Source of the DNA: an uncultured Clostridiaceae bacterium
GTDB lineage: Bacteria > Bacillota > Clostridia > Lachnospirales > Lachnospiraceae
DNA: 6,703 bases
NCBI GenBank assembly: GCA_947175375.1
Contig: CAMWMT010000153.1
Coordinates: 1-6,703 of the forward strand
Direction: 5' to 3'
The notes below the pieces were generated by a model that was not told the origin of the DNA, ran no database searches, and was given only the letters and a program-made list of their open reading frames with translations. Positions 1-5,694 of this stretch are shown here, piece by piece. The first letter of the stretch is position 1. The number at the start of each line of letters is the position of its first letter. The position numbers were made by a program, and so were the translations under genes.

Positions 1-1442
1 GTATATTTATAGACGCCTGCATCCTCCAGTACCTTTACGAATACATTGCCGATCTCCTGCTGAAGAATTGCTTCTATATTCTTCTCTGTGATGGAATTAT
101 ACCGGGGAAGGAAATCCGATACCCAGTCAGCGTGTTTTTCTAGAGTCTCATTGGAAGCTACATCCTTTCCGGAAAGGATATATTCCTTCAAAAGCGCCAT
201 CTCATCTTTTAACCGCGAAGGAAGCACTGCCAGTCCCATGACCTCAATCAGCCCGATGTTTTCCTTTTTGATATGATGCAGTTCTGCATGGGGATGATAG
301 ACCCCCAGAGGATGTTCTTCGGTCGTGATGTTATTCCGAAGCGTCAGATCCAGCTCATAGATCTCGCCAACCTTCCGGGCAATCGGGGTGATTGTATTAT
401 GGGGTTCCCCATCCGTGCATGCGAAGATGAAAGCATCTTCGTCTGTATATCCGCGCCATACTTCCAGCACATGAGTCGCCAGATCGATCAGCCGCTTCTC
501 ATCCCTGTGACGGATCCGGAGAACGGATAGCGGCCACTTTACAATGCCGGATTCTACATCTTCATAGCCAGGGATCGTGACCGGATGTTCGATGGGGGCT
601 TTTGCCATGGCAAAGGTGTAGTTGCCGCCCTGGAAATGATCGTGGCTTAAGATGGAGCCGCCTACGATCGGGAGATCTGCGTTGGATCCCAGAAAATAGT
701 GGGGGAACTGCTTTACAAAATCAAACAGCTTGATAAAAGCAGGCCGATCGATCTTCATGGGAGTATGCTCTCCATTAAACACGATACAGTGTTCATTATA
801 GTAGACATAAGGCGAGTACTGGAATCCCCAGTGACTGTCATTAATAGTGACTGGAATGATCCGGTGATTCTCTCTTGCAGGATGGTTGACTCTGCCGGCA
901 TAACCTTCATTTTCCATACAGAGCAGACATTTTGGATAGGAACTGGCCTTTGCATTTCTTGCAGCTGCGATGGCCTTGGGGTCCTTTTCTGGTTTGGACA
1001 AGTTGATGGTGATGTCGATATCGCCGTATGAGGAAGCCACCTTCCATTTCTGGTCCTTGCATACCCGGTAGCGGCGGATATAATCACTGTCCTGGCTCAG
1101 TTTATAGAAATAATCGGTTGCCTCCTTCGGGGAGCTTTGATATTTTTCCCAAAAGGCCTGACGGACCTGTGCAGGTCTGGGGACCAGGCAGTTCATGATC
1201 CGGGTGTCGAAGAGGTCCCGGTAAGCGATGCTGTCCGGGATCAGTTCCCGACGGCAGGCTTCGTCCAGCAGTTCCTGCAGGATCTGCTCCAGAGATATTT
1301 CCGGAATCTCTGCCGGTTCTTCATAGTCGTCTTCGTGAAATAAGTCCAAAAGCAGATTGGTGGTATATATTTTTTCACATTCCGGCGTTAGCCCGGTATC
1401 GATTCCGTACCGGACCAGAGCCGCGATCTGTTCTGATAGCAT
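1..1442 (-). CDS. galT: UDP-glucose--hexose-1-phosphate uridylyltransferase, class II (3' end cut by window edge)
   Basis: GalT moves UMP from UDP-glucose to galactose-1-phosphate, giving UDP-galactose and glucose-1-phosphate, in the cytoplasm (Leloir pathway). My minus-strand translation from the ATG at 1442-1440 is open to the window edge: 480 codons with no stop. The class II GalT signature lies at about residues 256-272 (DLPIVGGSILSHDHFQGG), with the HDH histidines at 267 and 269. The translation ends in VFVKVLEDAGVYKY, close to the usual C-terminus of this roughly 500-residue family, so perhaps 15-25 residues are missing. An AGGAGG at 1450-1455 sits 7 nt before the ATG and fixes the start. 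The gene follows galK by 18 nt, so the two are almost certainly cotranscribed. Class II enzymes are typical of Firmicutes and differ clearly from the E. coli-type GalT. No frameshift or missing signature residue was seen in the visible part. Confidence 0.95.
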   Translation of the reverse strand, partial: MLSEQIAALVRYGIDTGLTPECEKIYTTNLLLDLFHEDDYEEPAEIPEISLEQILQELLDEACRRELIPDSIAYRDLFDTRIMNCLVPRPAQVRQAFWEKYQSSPKEATDYFYKLSQDSDYIRRYRVCKDQKWKVASSYGDIDITINLSKPEKDPKAIAAARNAKASSYPKCLLCMENEGYAGRVNHPARENHRIIPVTINDSHWGFQYSPYVYYNEHCIVFNGEHTPMKIDRPAFIKLFDFVKQFPHYFLGSNADLPIVGGSILSHDHFQGGNYTFAMAKAPIEHPVTIPGYEDVESGIVKWPLSVLRIRHRDEKRLIDLATHVLEVWRGYTDEDAFIFACTDGEPHNTITPIARKVGEIYELDLTLRNNITTEEHPLGVYHPHAELHHIKKENIGLIEVMGLAVLPSRLKDEMALLKEYILSGKDVASNETLEKHADWVSDFLPRYNSITEKNIEAILQQEIGNVFVKVLEDAGVYKY

Positions 1443-1460
1443 GATATGTCCTCCTGTATA

Positions 1461-2639
1461 TTATTCGTTCAGTGCATGTGCCCCGTCACCGATATCAACA
1501 ACATAGAATTCCGCTTTGATGCCGGTCTTTTCTGTGTAAGCTTTGTCCAGGGTCTGAATAAACAGGTCTACGGAATCGTTCTTTACAATGCTGACGGTAC
1601 ATCCGCCAAATCCGCCACCGGTGATGCGGGAGCCCAGGACACCCGGTACCTGCCATGCCAGTTCTGCCAGAATATCGGTTTCTTCGCAGGAAGTCTCATA
1701 GTCGTCCCGAAGAGAGACATGGGAGTCATTGATGAGCTTTCCGAAGGTCTCGATCTCGTTTGCTTTTAAGGCCTCCACTGCATGGATCGTGCGCTGGTTC
1801 TCATAGACGGCATGCTTTGCACGCTTCTGGCAGATAGGATCTGTGATGGCATCTTTATACTGTTCAAACTCCTTTTCGGTCAGATCGCCCAGAGTCTGAA
1901 TGTCCACAACAGCCTGCAGGGCTTTTAATGCCGCTTCGCTCTCATTTCTTCGGTCATTGTAAGCGGAAGTGACAAGACTGTGCTTGACATTGCTGTTCGT
2001 AATGACAATCTTGGCGTCCGGAAGTTTTACTGGTGCGTATTCATACTTCAGCGTGTTGGTATCCAGGAAAATCGCACAGTCTTTTTTGCCCATGGCGGAA
2101 GCGAACTGATCCATGATCCCACAGTTCATGCCATTGAAGTTGTTCTCGGAATACTGTCCGATCAGCGCCAGGTCCACCATGGAGATATCAAAGCCAAAGG
2201 TGTCCCGGAGCATGAGCCCGGTCAGAACCTCCAGAGAAGCGGAAGAAGAGAGTCCGCTGCCTGCCGGAATGTCTCCATAGAACAGGATGTCGACACCTTT
2301 TTCCAGATGATAGCCCCTCTTTTCAAAAGTCCACATAATTCCCTTTGGATAATTCGTCCATCCAGCTTCCTCGGACGGAGTCAGCTCATCCAGAGAAGAC
2401 TCCATGATTCCCATGCTGTCAAAATTCATGGAATAGAGACGGAGCCTGCGGTCCTGTCTGGGACGAATGATGCCATAGGTTCCGATCGTCAGTGCACAGG
2501 GAAATACATGTCCTCCATTATAATCTGTATGCTCTCCGATCAGATTGACACGTCCGGGTGCAAAGTAAGCTTTGATATTGCCTTCGCTGCCGAACAGTTC
2601 GGCAAATTTTTCTTTCAGTTCCGATACATTGACTGCCAT
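1461..2639 (-). CDS. galK: Galactokinase
   Basis: This cytoplasmic GHMP-family kinase phosphorylates alpha-D-galactose with ATP to galactose-1-phosphate, the first committed Leloir step. At 392 residues it has the usual family length. The galactokinase signature GRVNLIGEHTDYNGG is at residues 29-43, where Arg30 matches the catalytic arginine of the family. The glycine/serine-rich ATP loop IPAGSGLSSSAS is at about 124-135, and the catalytic-base aspartate of the GIMDQF motif is Asp177. The third GHMP motif, GSRITGGGFGGC, is at about 336-347. An AAGGAGG at 2647-2653 lies 7 nt before the ATG. It is the first gene of a galK-galT operon read leftwards, and a divergent AraC-type regulator begins 116 bp upstream. 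All motifs are intact, so the enzyme should be active. Other GHMP kinases (mevalonate, homoserine) are excluded by the galactose signature. Confidence 0.97.
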   Translation of the reverse strand: MAVNVSELKEKFAELFGSEGNIKAYFAPGRVNLIGEHTDYNGGHVFPCALTIGTYGIIRPRQDRRLRLYSMNFDSMGIMESSLDELTPSEEAGWTNYPKGIMWTFEKRGYHLEKGVDILFYGDIPAGSGLSSSASLEVLTGLMLRDTFGFDISMVDLALIGQYSENNFNGMNCGIMDQFASAMGKKDCAIFLDTNTLKYEYAPVKLPDAKIVITNSNVKHSLVTSAYNDRRNESEAALKALQAVVDIQTLGDLTEKEFEQYKDAITDPICQKRAKHAVYENQRTIHAVEALKANEIETFGKLINDSHVSLRDDYETSCEETDILAELAWQVPGVLGSRITGGGFGGCTVSIVKNDSVDLFIQTLDKAYTEKTGIKAEFYVVDIGDGAHALNE

Positions 2640-2667
2640 GATGATTCCTCCTTGTTCTTTCTCACAG

Positions 2668-2695
2668 TTGACATTCCTTATGATTACACTATAAT
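2668..2695 (+). promoter_or_regulatory. Sigma-A promoter candidate for the araC-type gene
   Basis: A perfect -35 hexamer TTGACA (2668-2673) and a perfect -10 hexamer TATAAT (2690-2695) are separated by 16 bp. Transcription would start near 2702, giving a leader of about 54 nt before the ATG at 2756. The 16-bp spacer is one short of optimal. The -10 overlaps the opposing galK -10, so the two promoters probably compete for polymerase. Confidence 0.75.
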
Positions 2696-2716
2696 GAGAT
2701 ATGGAAGGAAATTCAA
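2688..2716 (-). promoter_or_regulatory. Sigma-A promoter candidate for galKT
   Basis: Read on the minus strand, a -35 TTGAAT (plus coordinates 2711-2716) and a -10 TATAGT (2688-2693) are separated by 17 bp. Each hexamer differs from consensus at one or two positions. Transcription would start near 2681, about 42 nt before the galK ATG. The -10 shares four base pairs with the divergent promoter's -10. The -35 overlaps an inverted repeat that could be an operator. Confidence 0.65.
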
Positions 2717-2730
2717 GAAGTATATTCTTG
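2714..2730. promoter_or_regulatory. Inverted repeat CAAGAA-N5-TTCTTG, possible operator
   Basis: A perfect 6-bp inverted repeat with a 5-bp spacer (GTATA) overlaps the upstream end of the galK -35 hexamer and lies inside the leader of the divergent regulator gene. The position suits a regulator that acts on galKT and on its own gene. AraC-family proteins more often bind direct repeats, and the region is A/T-rich, so this could be chance or a site for another factor. Confidence 0.35.
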
Positions 2731-2755
2731 TAAAATAGAAGGATATTGAGAATTT

Positions 2756-3640
2756 ATGCGTTTGCAGATTGACAGAGAGAAAAAAGAGATCAAACAGCAC
2801 GGAAGCTATGAATTTCCGGTGCTGGTAAGCTATGAACGGTTGTCCTGGTTTGACACGGGAGAATTTCCCTGGCACTGGCATCCGGAGATTGAACTGACCC
2901 TTGTGATGGAAGGGGAGATTGTCTATCAGGTCAATGACAGCCTGTATCACCTGAAAGCCGGAGAAGGACTGTTCTGCAATACAAATGTACTGCATTCCGG
3001 ACATGGAGAACGGTCAGGTGACTGCAGTTACCTGTCAGTGACCTTTCACCCAAGACTTTTATATGGTTATCGTTCCAGTGTGGTACAGACAAAATATATG
3101 GATCATATTCTGAAGAATCCGTCTCTGGCTTCGATTCACTTTGTTCCGGAGGTGGACTGGCAGAGACAGGTGCTGGAACAGATGGAAACGATACGGCTTC
3201 TGGACCGGGAACATCCGACATCGGAGGAACTTCAAATCCAGATTGCCCTGCTTCAGATTTGGAAAGAAATCTATGAACATGTAGAAATAGATGGAACGGG
3301 ATTTGCAGAGAATGGAAGGGACACCGAGCGCATCCGCCGGATCATGGAGTATATTCAGGAGCATTATGCAGAGAAGATCACACTGGAGGAACTGGCAGAT
3401 CAGATTCATCTGTGCCGGAGCGAGAGTTGTCGTCTGTTCAAGCGTTATATGAAGGAATCCATGTTTGATTATCTTCTGAATTACCGGGTAGAACGGAGCC
3501 TGGAGCTTCTGCGGCATTCAGCTCTGGACGTGACACAGATCGCTGGGCAGACCGGCTTTGCCAGTCCGGGTTATTACTCCAGGATCTTTAAGCGGAAAAT
3601 GGGATGTACGCCCCTGGAATACCGGAAGAATCACAGATAA
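2756..3640 (+). CDS. AraC-family transcriptional regulator (cupin sensor plus HTH), likely regulator of galKT
   Basis: A 294-residue cytoplasmic DNA-binding protein with the common AraC layout. The N-terminal cupin sensor at about residues 25-95 carries HWHPE at 40-44 and a second histidine cluster HSGH at 80-83; it is expected to bind a small molecule, often a sugar. A linker helix region follows. The C-terminal double helix-turn-helix at about 190-292 has the first HTH around LEELADQIHLCRSESCRLFK and the second ending in the family's hallmark YYSRIFKRKMGCTPLEYRK. The ATG at 2756 has a purine-rich AGAAGGA at 2737-2743, rather far upstream (12 nt). The gene is divergent from galK with overlapping promoters, so control of galactose use and autoregulation are plausible. 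The ligand cannot be read from the sequence, and regulation of a distant target remains possible. Confidence 0.93.
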   Translation: MRLQIDREKKEIKQHGSYEFPVLVSYERLSWFDTGEFPWHWHPEIELTLVMEGEIVYQVNDSLYHLKAGEGLFCNTNVLHSGHGERSGDCSYLSVTFHPRLLYGYRSSVVQTKYMDHILKNPSLASIHFVPEVDWQRQVLEQMETIRLLDREHPTSEELQIQIALLQIWKEIYEHVEIDGTGFAENGRDTERIRRIMEYIQEHYAEKITLEELADQIHLCRSESCRLFKRYMKESMFDYLLNYRVERSLELLRHSALDVTQIAGQTGFASPGYYSRIFKRKMGCTPLEYRKNHR

Positions 3641-3646
3641 AGAATA

Positions 3647-3748
3647 TATACTCGTGAATGAAAAGATTCGCAGGCAATGAAATGTATAACGAGTGAGCAC
3701 ACTGTTATGTACCATGAAAAATGGCAGATGAATGTGCTCACGAGTATA
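3647..3748. repeat. Palindromic intergenic element with alternative pairings
   Basis: The ends of this 102-bp stretch are perfect 11-bp inverted repeats: TATACTCGTGA at 3647-3657 and TCACGAGTATA at 3738-3748. A second perfect inverted repeat inside, GTGAGCACA at 3693-3701 with TGTGCTCAC at 3733-3741, reuses four bases of the right outer arm, so the two stems are partly exclusive. Smaller stems are ATAAC/GTTAT (3686-3690/3704-3708) and CCAT/ATGG (3712-3715/3721-3724). Six A residues follow at 3748-3753, so this is not a normal intrinsic terminator for the plus-strand gene. It may be a small non-autonomous repeat or a structured RNA. I do not recognise a named family. Confidence 0.6.
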
Positions 3749-3765
3749 AAAAACACGAAGAAACT

Positions 3766-3948
3766 GTCAGGAAATGCCGTCCTGGTTGTATGATAAGCAG
3801 TGCTGTGTGGATTGGAGCGGACTTAAGAACAGGCTTTGTCTGTCTCAAGCGGACATAATATGTCCGAATGAGGCAGACAAAGCCTGTTCTTAAGTCCGAT
3901 ACATTCCATACGAGCGCTTATCACACAGCCGGGGCGGCATTTCCTGAC
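3766..3948. repeat. Long near-perfect palindrome with arms of about 80 nt
   Basis: The left arm (3766-3847) and right arm (3869-3948) are inverted copies. The perfect blocks are 14 bp at the outer ends (3766-3779/3935-3948), 8 bp (3791-3798/3916-3923) and 25 bp (3818-3842/3874-3898). An imperfect, asymmetric segment (3799-3817 against 3899-3915) lies between the last two. The centre holds a further hairpin, CGGACAT-AAT-ATGTCCG, at 3850-3866. No protein frame of note and no clear target-site duplication are seen. It lies between the convergent araC-type and DUF6465 genes, where it could stop transcription from both sides, but it lacks an adjacent T-tract and is far longer than a normal terminator. 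A MITE-like element or a structured RNA are alternatives. Confidence 0.85.
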
Positions 3949-3966
3949 CCCAGCATATTCTGGCAG

Positions 3967-4302
3967 TTACAGACTTTTTAAATCTACCTTATAGTCTTCG
4001 CCGCCTTCACCATTGATGGTATAATAAGCAGCCTGCTCCTCGACATTGATATAGATATTCAGTGCGGAAGCCTCCAGGCCTTTTTCTTTTACCGCCTTTT
4101 TTACAGCTGTCTGAACATCAGTCATCGATACGCTTAATCCGCCCATCTCAACACATACCGTAGTCTTGCAGGGAGCTTTTCGAGTAGTTGCTTTTTTCTC
4201 AGCTGTTTTGGCAGCAGTAGTCTTCGTTTTTGTCGTTTTCTCTTTTGCAGTCGCAGCAGTGGTTACAGCAGCTGCATCCTCAGTCTTCTTTTTTCTTGGC
4301 AT
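3967..4302 (-). CDS. DUF6465-type small protein with lysine-rich N-terminal tail
   Basis: A 111-residue protein of unknown function. Residues 1-45 are low-complexity and rich in Lys, Ala and Thr (for example KKKTEDAAAV and TKTKTTAAKTAEKK), resembling the basic tails of histone H1-like bacterial proteins. The C-terminal 60 or so residues form a compact domain: predicted strand CVEMGGLSVSM, helix VQTAVKKAVKEKG, then strands LNIYINVEEQAAYYTING ending in DYKVDLKSL. I recall this pattern as the DUF6465 family of Lachnospiraceae, without having searched. There is no signal peptide or membrane segment. An AGGAGG at 4312-4317 lies 9 nt before the ATG, and a consensus promoter stands upstream, so it is probably well expressed and monocistronic. 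A basic tail plus a small domain is compatible with nucleic-acid binding, which is inference only. Confidence 0.87.
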   Translation of the reverse strand: MPRKKKTEDAAAVTTAATAKEKTTKTKTTAAKTAEKKATTRKAPCKTTVCVEMGGLSVSMTDVQTAVKKAVKEKGLEASALNIYINVEEQAAYYTINGEGGEDYKVDLKSL

Positions 4303-4329
4303 TTTTCATTTCCTCCTCATAAAACATAT

Positions 4330-4341
4330 CAACATATGTTG
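4330..4341. promoter_or_regulatory. 12-bp perfect palindrome in the DUF6465 gene leader
   Basis: CAACATATGTTG is a perfect palindrome about 28-39 nt downstream of the predicted start of transcription and about 28 nt before the ATG. It could be a dimeric repressor site or a chance A/T-rich palindrome. A partial copy of the same letters (ACATATC) follows immediately on the ATG side. Confidence 0.3.
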
Positions 4342-4375
4342 TCTTCTTCAAGTCAAAACCACGCAAGTCCTGTCC

Positions 4376-4404
4376 ATTATAGGCTTGAAAGAAATATTTG
4401 TCAA
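4376..4404 (-). promoter_or_regulatory. Consensus sigma-A promoter of the DUF6465 gene
   Basis: On the minus strand the -35 is TTGACA (4399-4404) and the -10 is TATAAT (4376-4381), both perfect, with the optimal 17-bp spacer. Transcription should begin near 4369, giving a leader of about 67 nt. This is the strongest-looking promoter in the window. Confidence 0.85.
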
Positions 4405-4539
4405 GAAATCATGAGTTTGCCAGGAGAGGGCTGTCCGGGCAGGCGGTTGTTCAGAAGGGCAGATGTCTTTGTGATGACGTCGTAAATCCTGGTATCTTGA
4501 AATGATCCGACCTATAACAAATTGCCATACATCTGTTCA

Positions 4540-4569
4540 TAGACTTTCCTATATACAAGATGATACAAT
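4540..4569 (+). promoter_or_regulatory. Extended -10 promoter candidate for cbiK
   Basis: TGATACAAT at 4561-4569 is an extended -10 (TGN plus TACAAT). A weak -35, TAGACT (4540-4545), lies 18 bp upstream. Transcription would start near 4576, so the in-frame ATG at 4576 would sit at the very 5' end of the mRNA. That supports the ATG at 4609 as the true start and leaves a leader of only about 33 nt. Confidence 0.5.
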
Positions 4570-4589
4570 AGATATATGAATATATCATC

Positions 4590-4597
4590 AGGAAGGA
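4590..4597 (+). promoter_or_regulatory. Ribosome binding site that decides the cbiK start
   Basis: AGGAAGGA lies 11 nt before the ATG at 4609. The upstream in-frame ATG at 4576 has no Shine-Dalgarno-like sequence. The choice removes 11 residues (MNISSGRNRLI) and gives a 260-residue protein. Confidence 0.7.
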
Positions 4598-4608
4598 ATA
4601 GACTGATT

Positions 4609-5391
4609 ATGGGCGAAATAAAAAAAGGTCTCCTGGCAGTCAGCTTTGGAACCAGTGTCAATGCTACCAGGGAAAAAACCATTGATGCTATAGAGACGGA
4701 TTTAAAAGGGGCATTTCCGGAATATACATTGTACCGTGCATGGACGAGTAAGATGATCATTAAGAAACTAAAAAAAAGGGACAATATCTGGATCGATACC
4801 GTAGCGGAAGCCATGGAGCGAATGATCGCAGACGGTATCACGGAGGTGGTCGTACAGCCAACCCATGTGATCAACGGGATCGAGAATGATCAGATGATCG
4901 CAGAAGCGCTTGCCTATCAAGATCATTTTGCATCCATCTGTTTTGGCGCGCCGCTTCTTACCAGCGAAGAAGATTCCTGTGCTGTGATTAAAGCGGTCAT
5001 GGCAGAATTTGGAAGTCTTTCTAAAGAGGAAGCACTGGTTTTCATGGGACACGGTACCACACATTATGCCAATTCCATCTATGCTGCTCTTGATTATAAA
5101 TTCAAGGATATGGGATATCCCAATGTTTTTCTTGGGACTGTGGAAGCTTATCCGTCCATGGAGACACTGATGAAGCTGGTCCATGCCTATGGTGCAAAAC
5201 GTGTGACTCTTGCGCCATTTATGGTAGTAGCCGGCGACCATGCCCTGAATGACATGTCTGGTGAAGACCCGGATTCCTGGCGGAACCAGTTTGAGTCATC
5301 AGGTTTTATGGTGAGCTGTGTTCTCAAGGGACTTGGAGAATATCAGGGTATTCGAAATCTCTACATAAAACATGCACAGGACGCTTTATAA
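4609..5391 (+). CDS. cbiK: Sirohydrochlorin cobaltochelatase (CbiK type)
   Basis: CbiK inserts Co2+ into sirohydrochlorin without ATP, the entry step of the anaerobic cobalamin pathway. The 260-residue product is close in length to Salmonella CbiK (264, from memory). The N-terminus KKGLLAVSFGTS is the usual start of the fold. The metal-site residues known from the Salmonella enzyme (His145, Glu175, His207) match His148 in FMGHGTTH, Glu179 in GTVEAYPS and His211 in VAGDHALNDM. There is no signal peptide, so it should act in the cytoplasm, unlike the periplasmic CbiK-P form of sulfate reducers. The gene stands alone, with no cobalamin genes beside it and no room for a B12 riboswitch in the leader. 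Chelation of Fe or Ni for sirohaem- or F430-like products is possible in vitro for this family, but the cobalt role is the most likely. Confidence 0.93.
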   Translation: MGEIKKGLLAVSFGTSVNATREKTIDAIETDLKGAFPEYTLYRAWTSKMIIKKLKKRDNIWIDTVAEAMERMIADGITEVVVQPTHVINGIENDQMIAEALAYQDHFASICFGAPLLTSEEDSCAVIKAVMAEFGSLSKEEALVFMGHGTTHYANSIYAALDYKFKDMGYPNVFLGTVEAYPSMETLMKLVHAYGAKRVTLAPFMVVAGDHALNDMSGEDPDSWRNQFESSGFMVSCVLKGLGEYQGIRNLYIKHAQDAL

Positions 5392-5564
5392 AATTTCTGC
5401 CGACGGACTTTACAACAGAGGAAAAGCTGCGGGGCCGGAAAATGATGCCATATGGATTGGAAAGCGTTTTTTGGTCCTGCGATATACCATGTTAAGCGCT
5501 CGCTAAGATCAGACAGATCGTTCGAAAAACCATTCAAAAATTCCATATACAGGCAGGAAAACTC

Positions 5565-5593
5565 TTGTTTTCTTTCTAAAAAAAGAGTAAACT
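5565..5593 (+). promoter_or_regulatory. Weak promoter candidate for the mnhEFG operon
   Basis: TTGTTT (5565-5570) and TAAACT (5588-5593) are spaced by 17 bp. The hexamers match consensus at only three and four positions. It is the best pair I found before mnhE, and it would start transcription near 5600, inside or at the edge of the hairpin at 5598-5613. Confidence 0.3.
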
Positions 5594-5597
5594 GAAG

Positions 5598-5613
5598 TCA
5601 GGAATCATCCTGA
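5598..5613 (+). other. Small perfect hairpin upstream of mnhE
   Basis: TCAGGA and TCCTGA flank a four-base loop ATCA. There is no T-tract after it on the plus strand, so it is not a normal terminator. If the promoter candidate at 5565-5593 is real, this hairpin would form the 5' end of the mRNA and could stabilise it. The role is uncertain. Confidence 0.4.
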
Positions 5614-5677
5614 GCGATAAAAAAGCAGGGCATCTTTCATTGTATGGATGTGCTGCAAAATTTACGTGAGAAAATAT

Positions 5678-5687
5678 GGGAGAGGGG
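5678..5687 (+). promoter_or_regulatory. Ribosome binding site that favours the downstream mnhE start
   Basis: The purine-rich GGGAGAGGGG ends 7 nt before the ATG at 5695. The alternative in-frame ATG at 5644 has only a distant GCAGGG (5625-5630). The 17 codons between the two ATGs include TTA, ATA, CGT and AGG, which look rarer in the body of these genes, so translation probably starts at 5695. Confidence 0.55.
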
Positions 5688-5694
5688 AACGCAT

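Larger units (their letters stand above)
5392..5694. other. Gene-free gap between cbiK and mnhE
   Basis: This 303-bp stretch has no frame with good codon use plus a ribosome binding site. A 61-codon minus-strand open frame (5361-5546) overlaps the cbiK end and has no family character. Visible structure includes the 8-bp palindrome CCATATGG (5448-5455) and a G-U-containing inverted repeat, GCGGGGCC/GGTCCTGC (near 5428-5435 and 5473-5480), with a run of six T bases just before its right arm. A weak promoter candidate and a hairpin lie near the right end. I see no clear intrinsic terminator for cbiK. Confidence 0.6.

Noticed and set aside
699..1087. Open frames of about 110 codons on both strands within the galT region
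   Set aside because: They lie inside the continuous minus-strand galT frame, which has clear family motifs; these frames have no ribosome binding site or family character.
1980..2738. A 252-codon plus-strand open frame opposite galK
   Set aside because: It is antisense to galK, which has all three GHMP motifs; its product has no recognisable pattern and it runs into the galK promoter region.
3059..3517. A 152-codon minus-strand open frame opposite the araC-type gene
   Set aside because: It is a shadow of a well-supported AraC-family gene, with no start signal of its own.
3641..3966. Ordinary bidirectional terminator or an insertion sequence
   Set aside because: The stems are far longer than a terminator and lack T-tracts next to them. 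There is no transposase frame and no clear target-site duplication.
4405..4575. Possible cobalamin riboswitch upstream of cbiK
   Set aside because: I see no B12-box-like sequence, and the likely transcription start near 4576 leaves too little leader. The stretch shows nothing but the two flanking promoters.
4576..4608. Longer cbiK start giving 11 extra residues
   Set aside because: There is no ribosome binding site, the extension would sit at the predicted 5' end of the mRNA, and AGGAAGGA at 4590-4597 fits the ATG at 4609.
4768..5241. Minus-strand open frames opposite cbiK, including one over its promoter (4512-4874)
   Set aside because: They are antisense to cbiK, whose metal-binding residues are all in place, and their products are histidine/isoleucine-rich noise.
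5459..5472. GGAAAGCGTTTTTT, resembling a catabolite-responsive (cre) site
   Set aside because: It matches a remembered cre consensus at about 11 of 14 positions but lacks the terminal CA half, and it lies more than 220 bp from the mnhE start with no promoter beside it.
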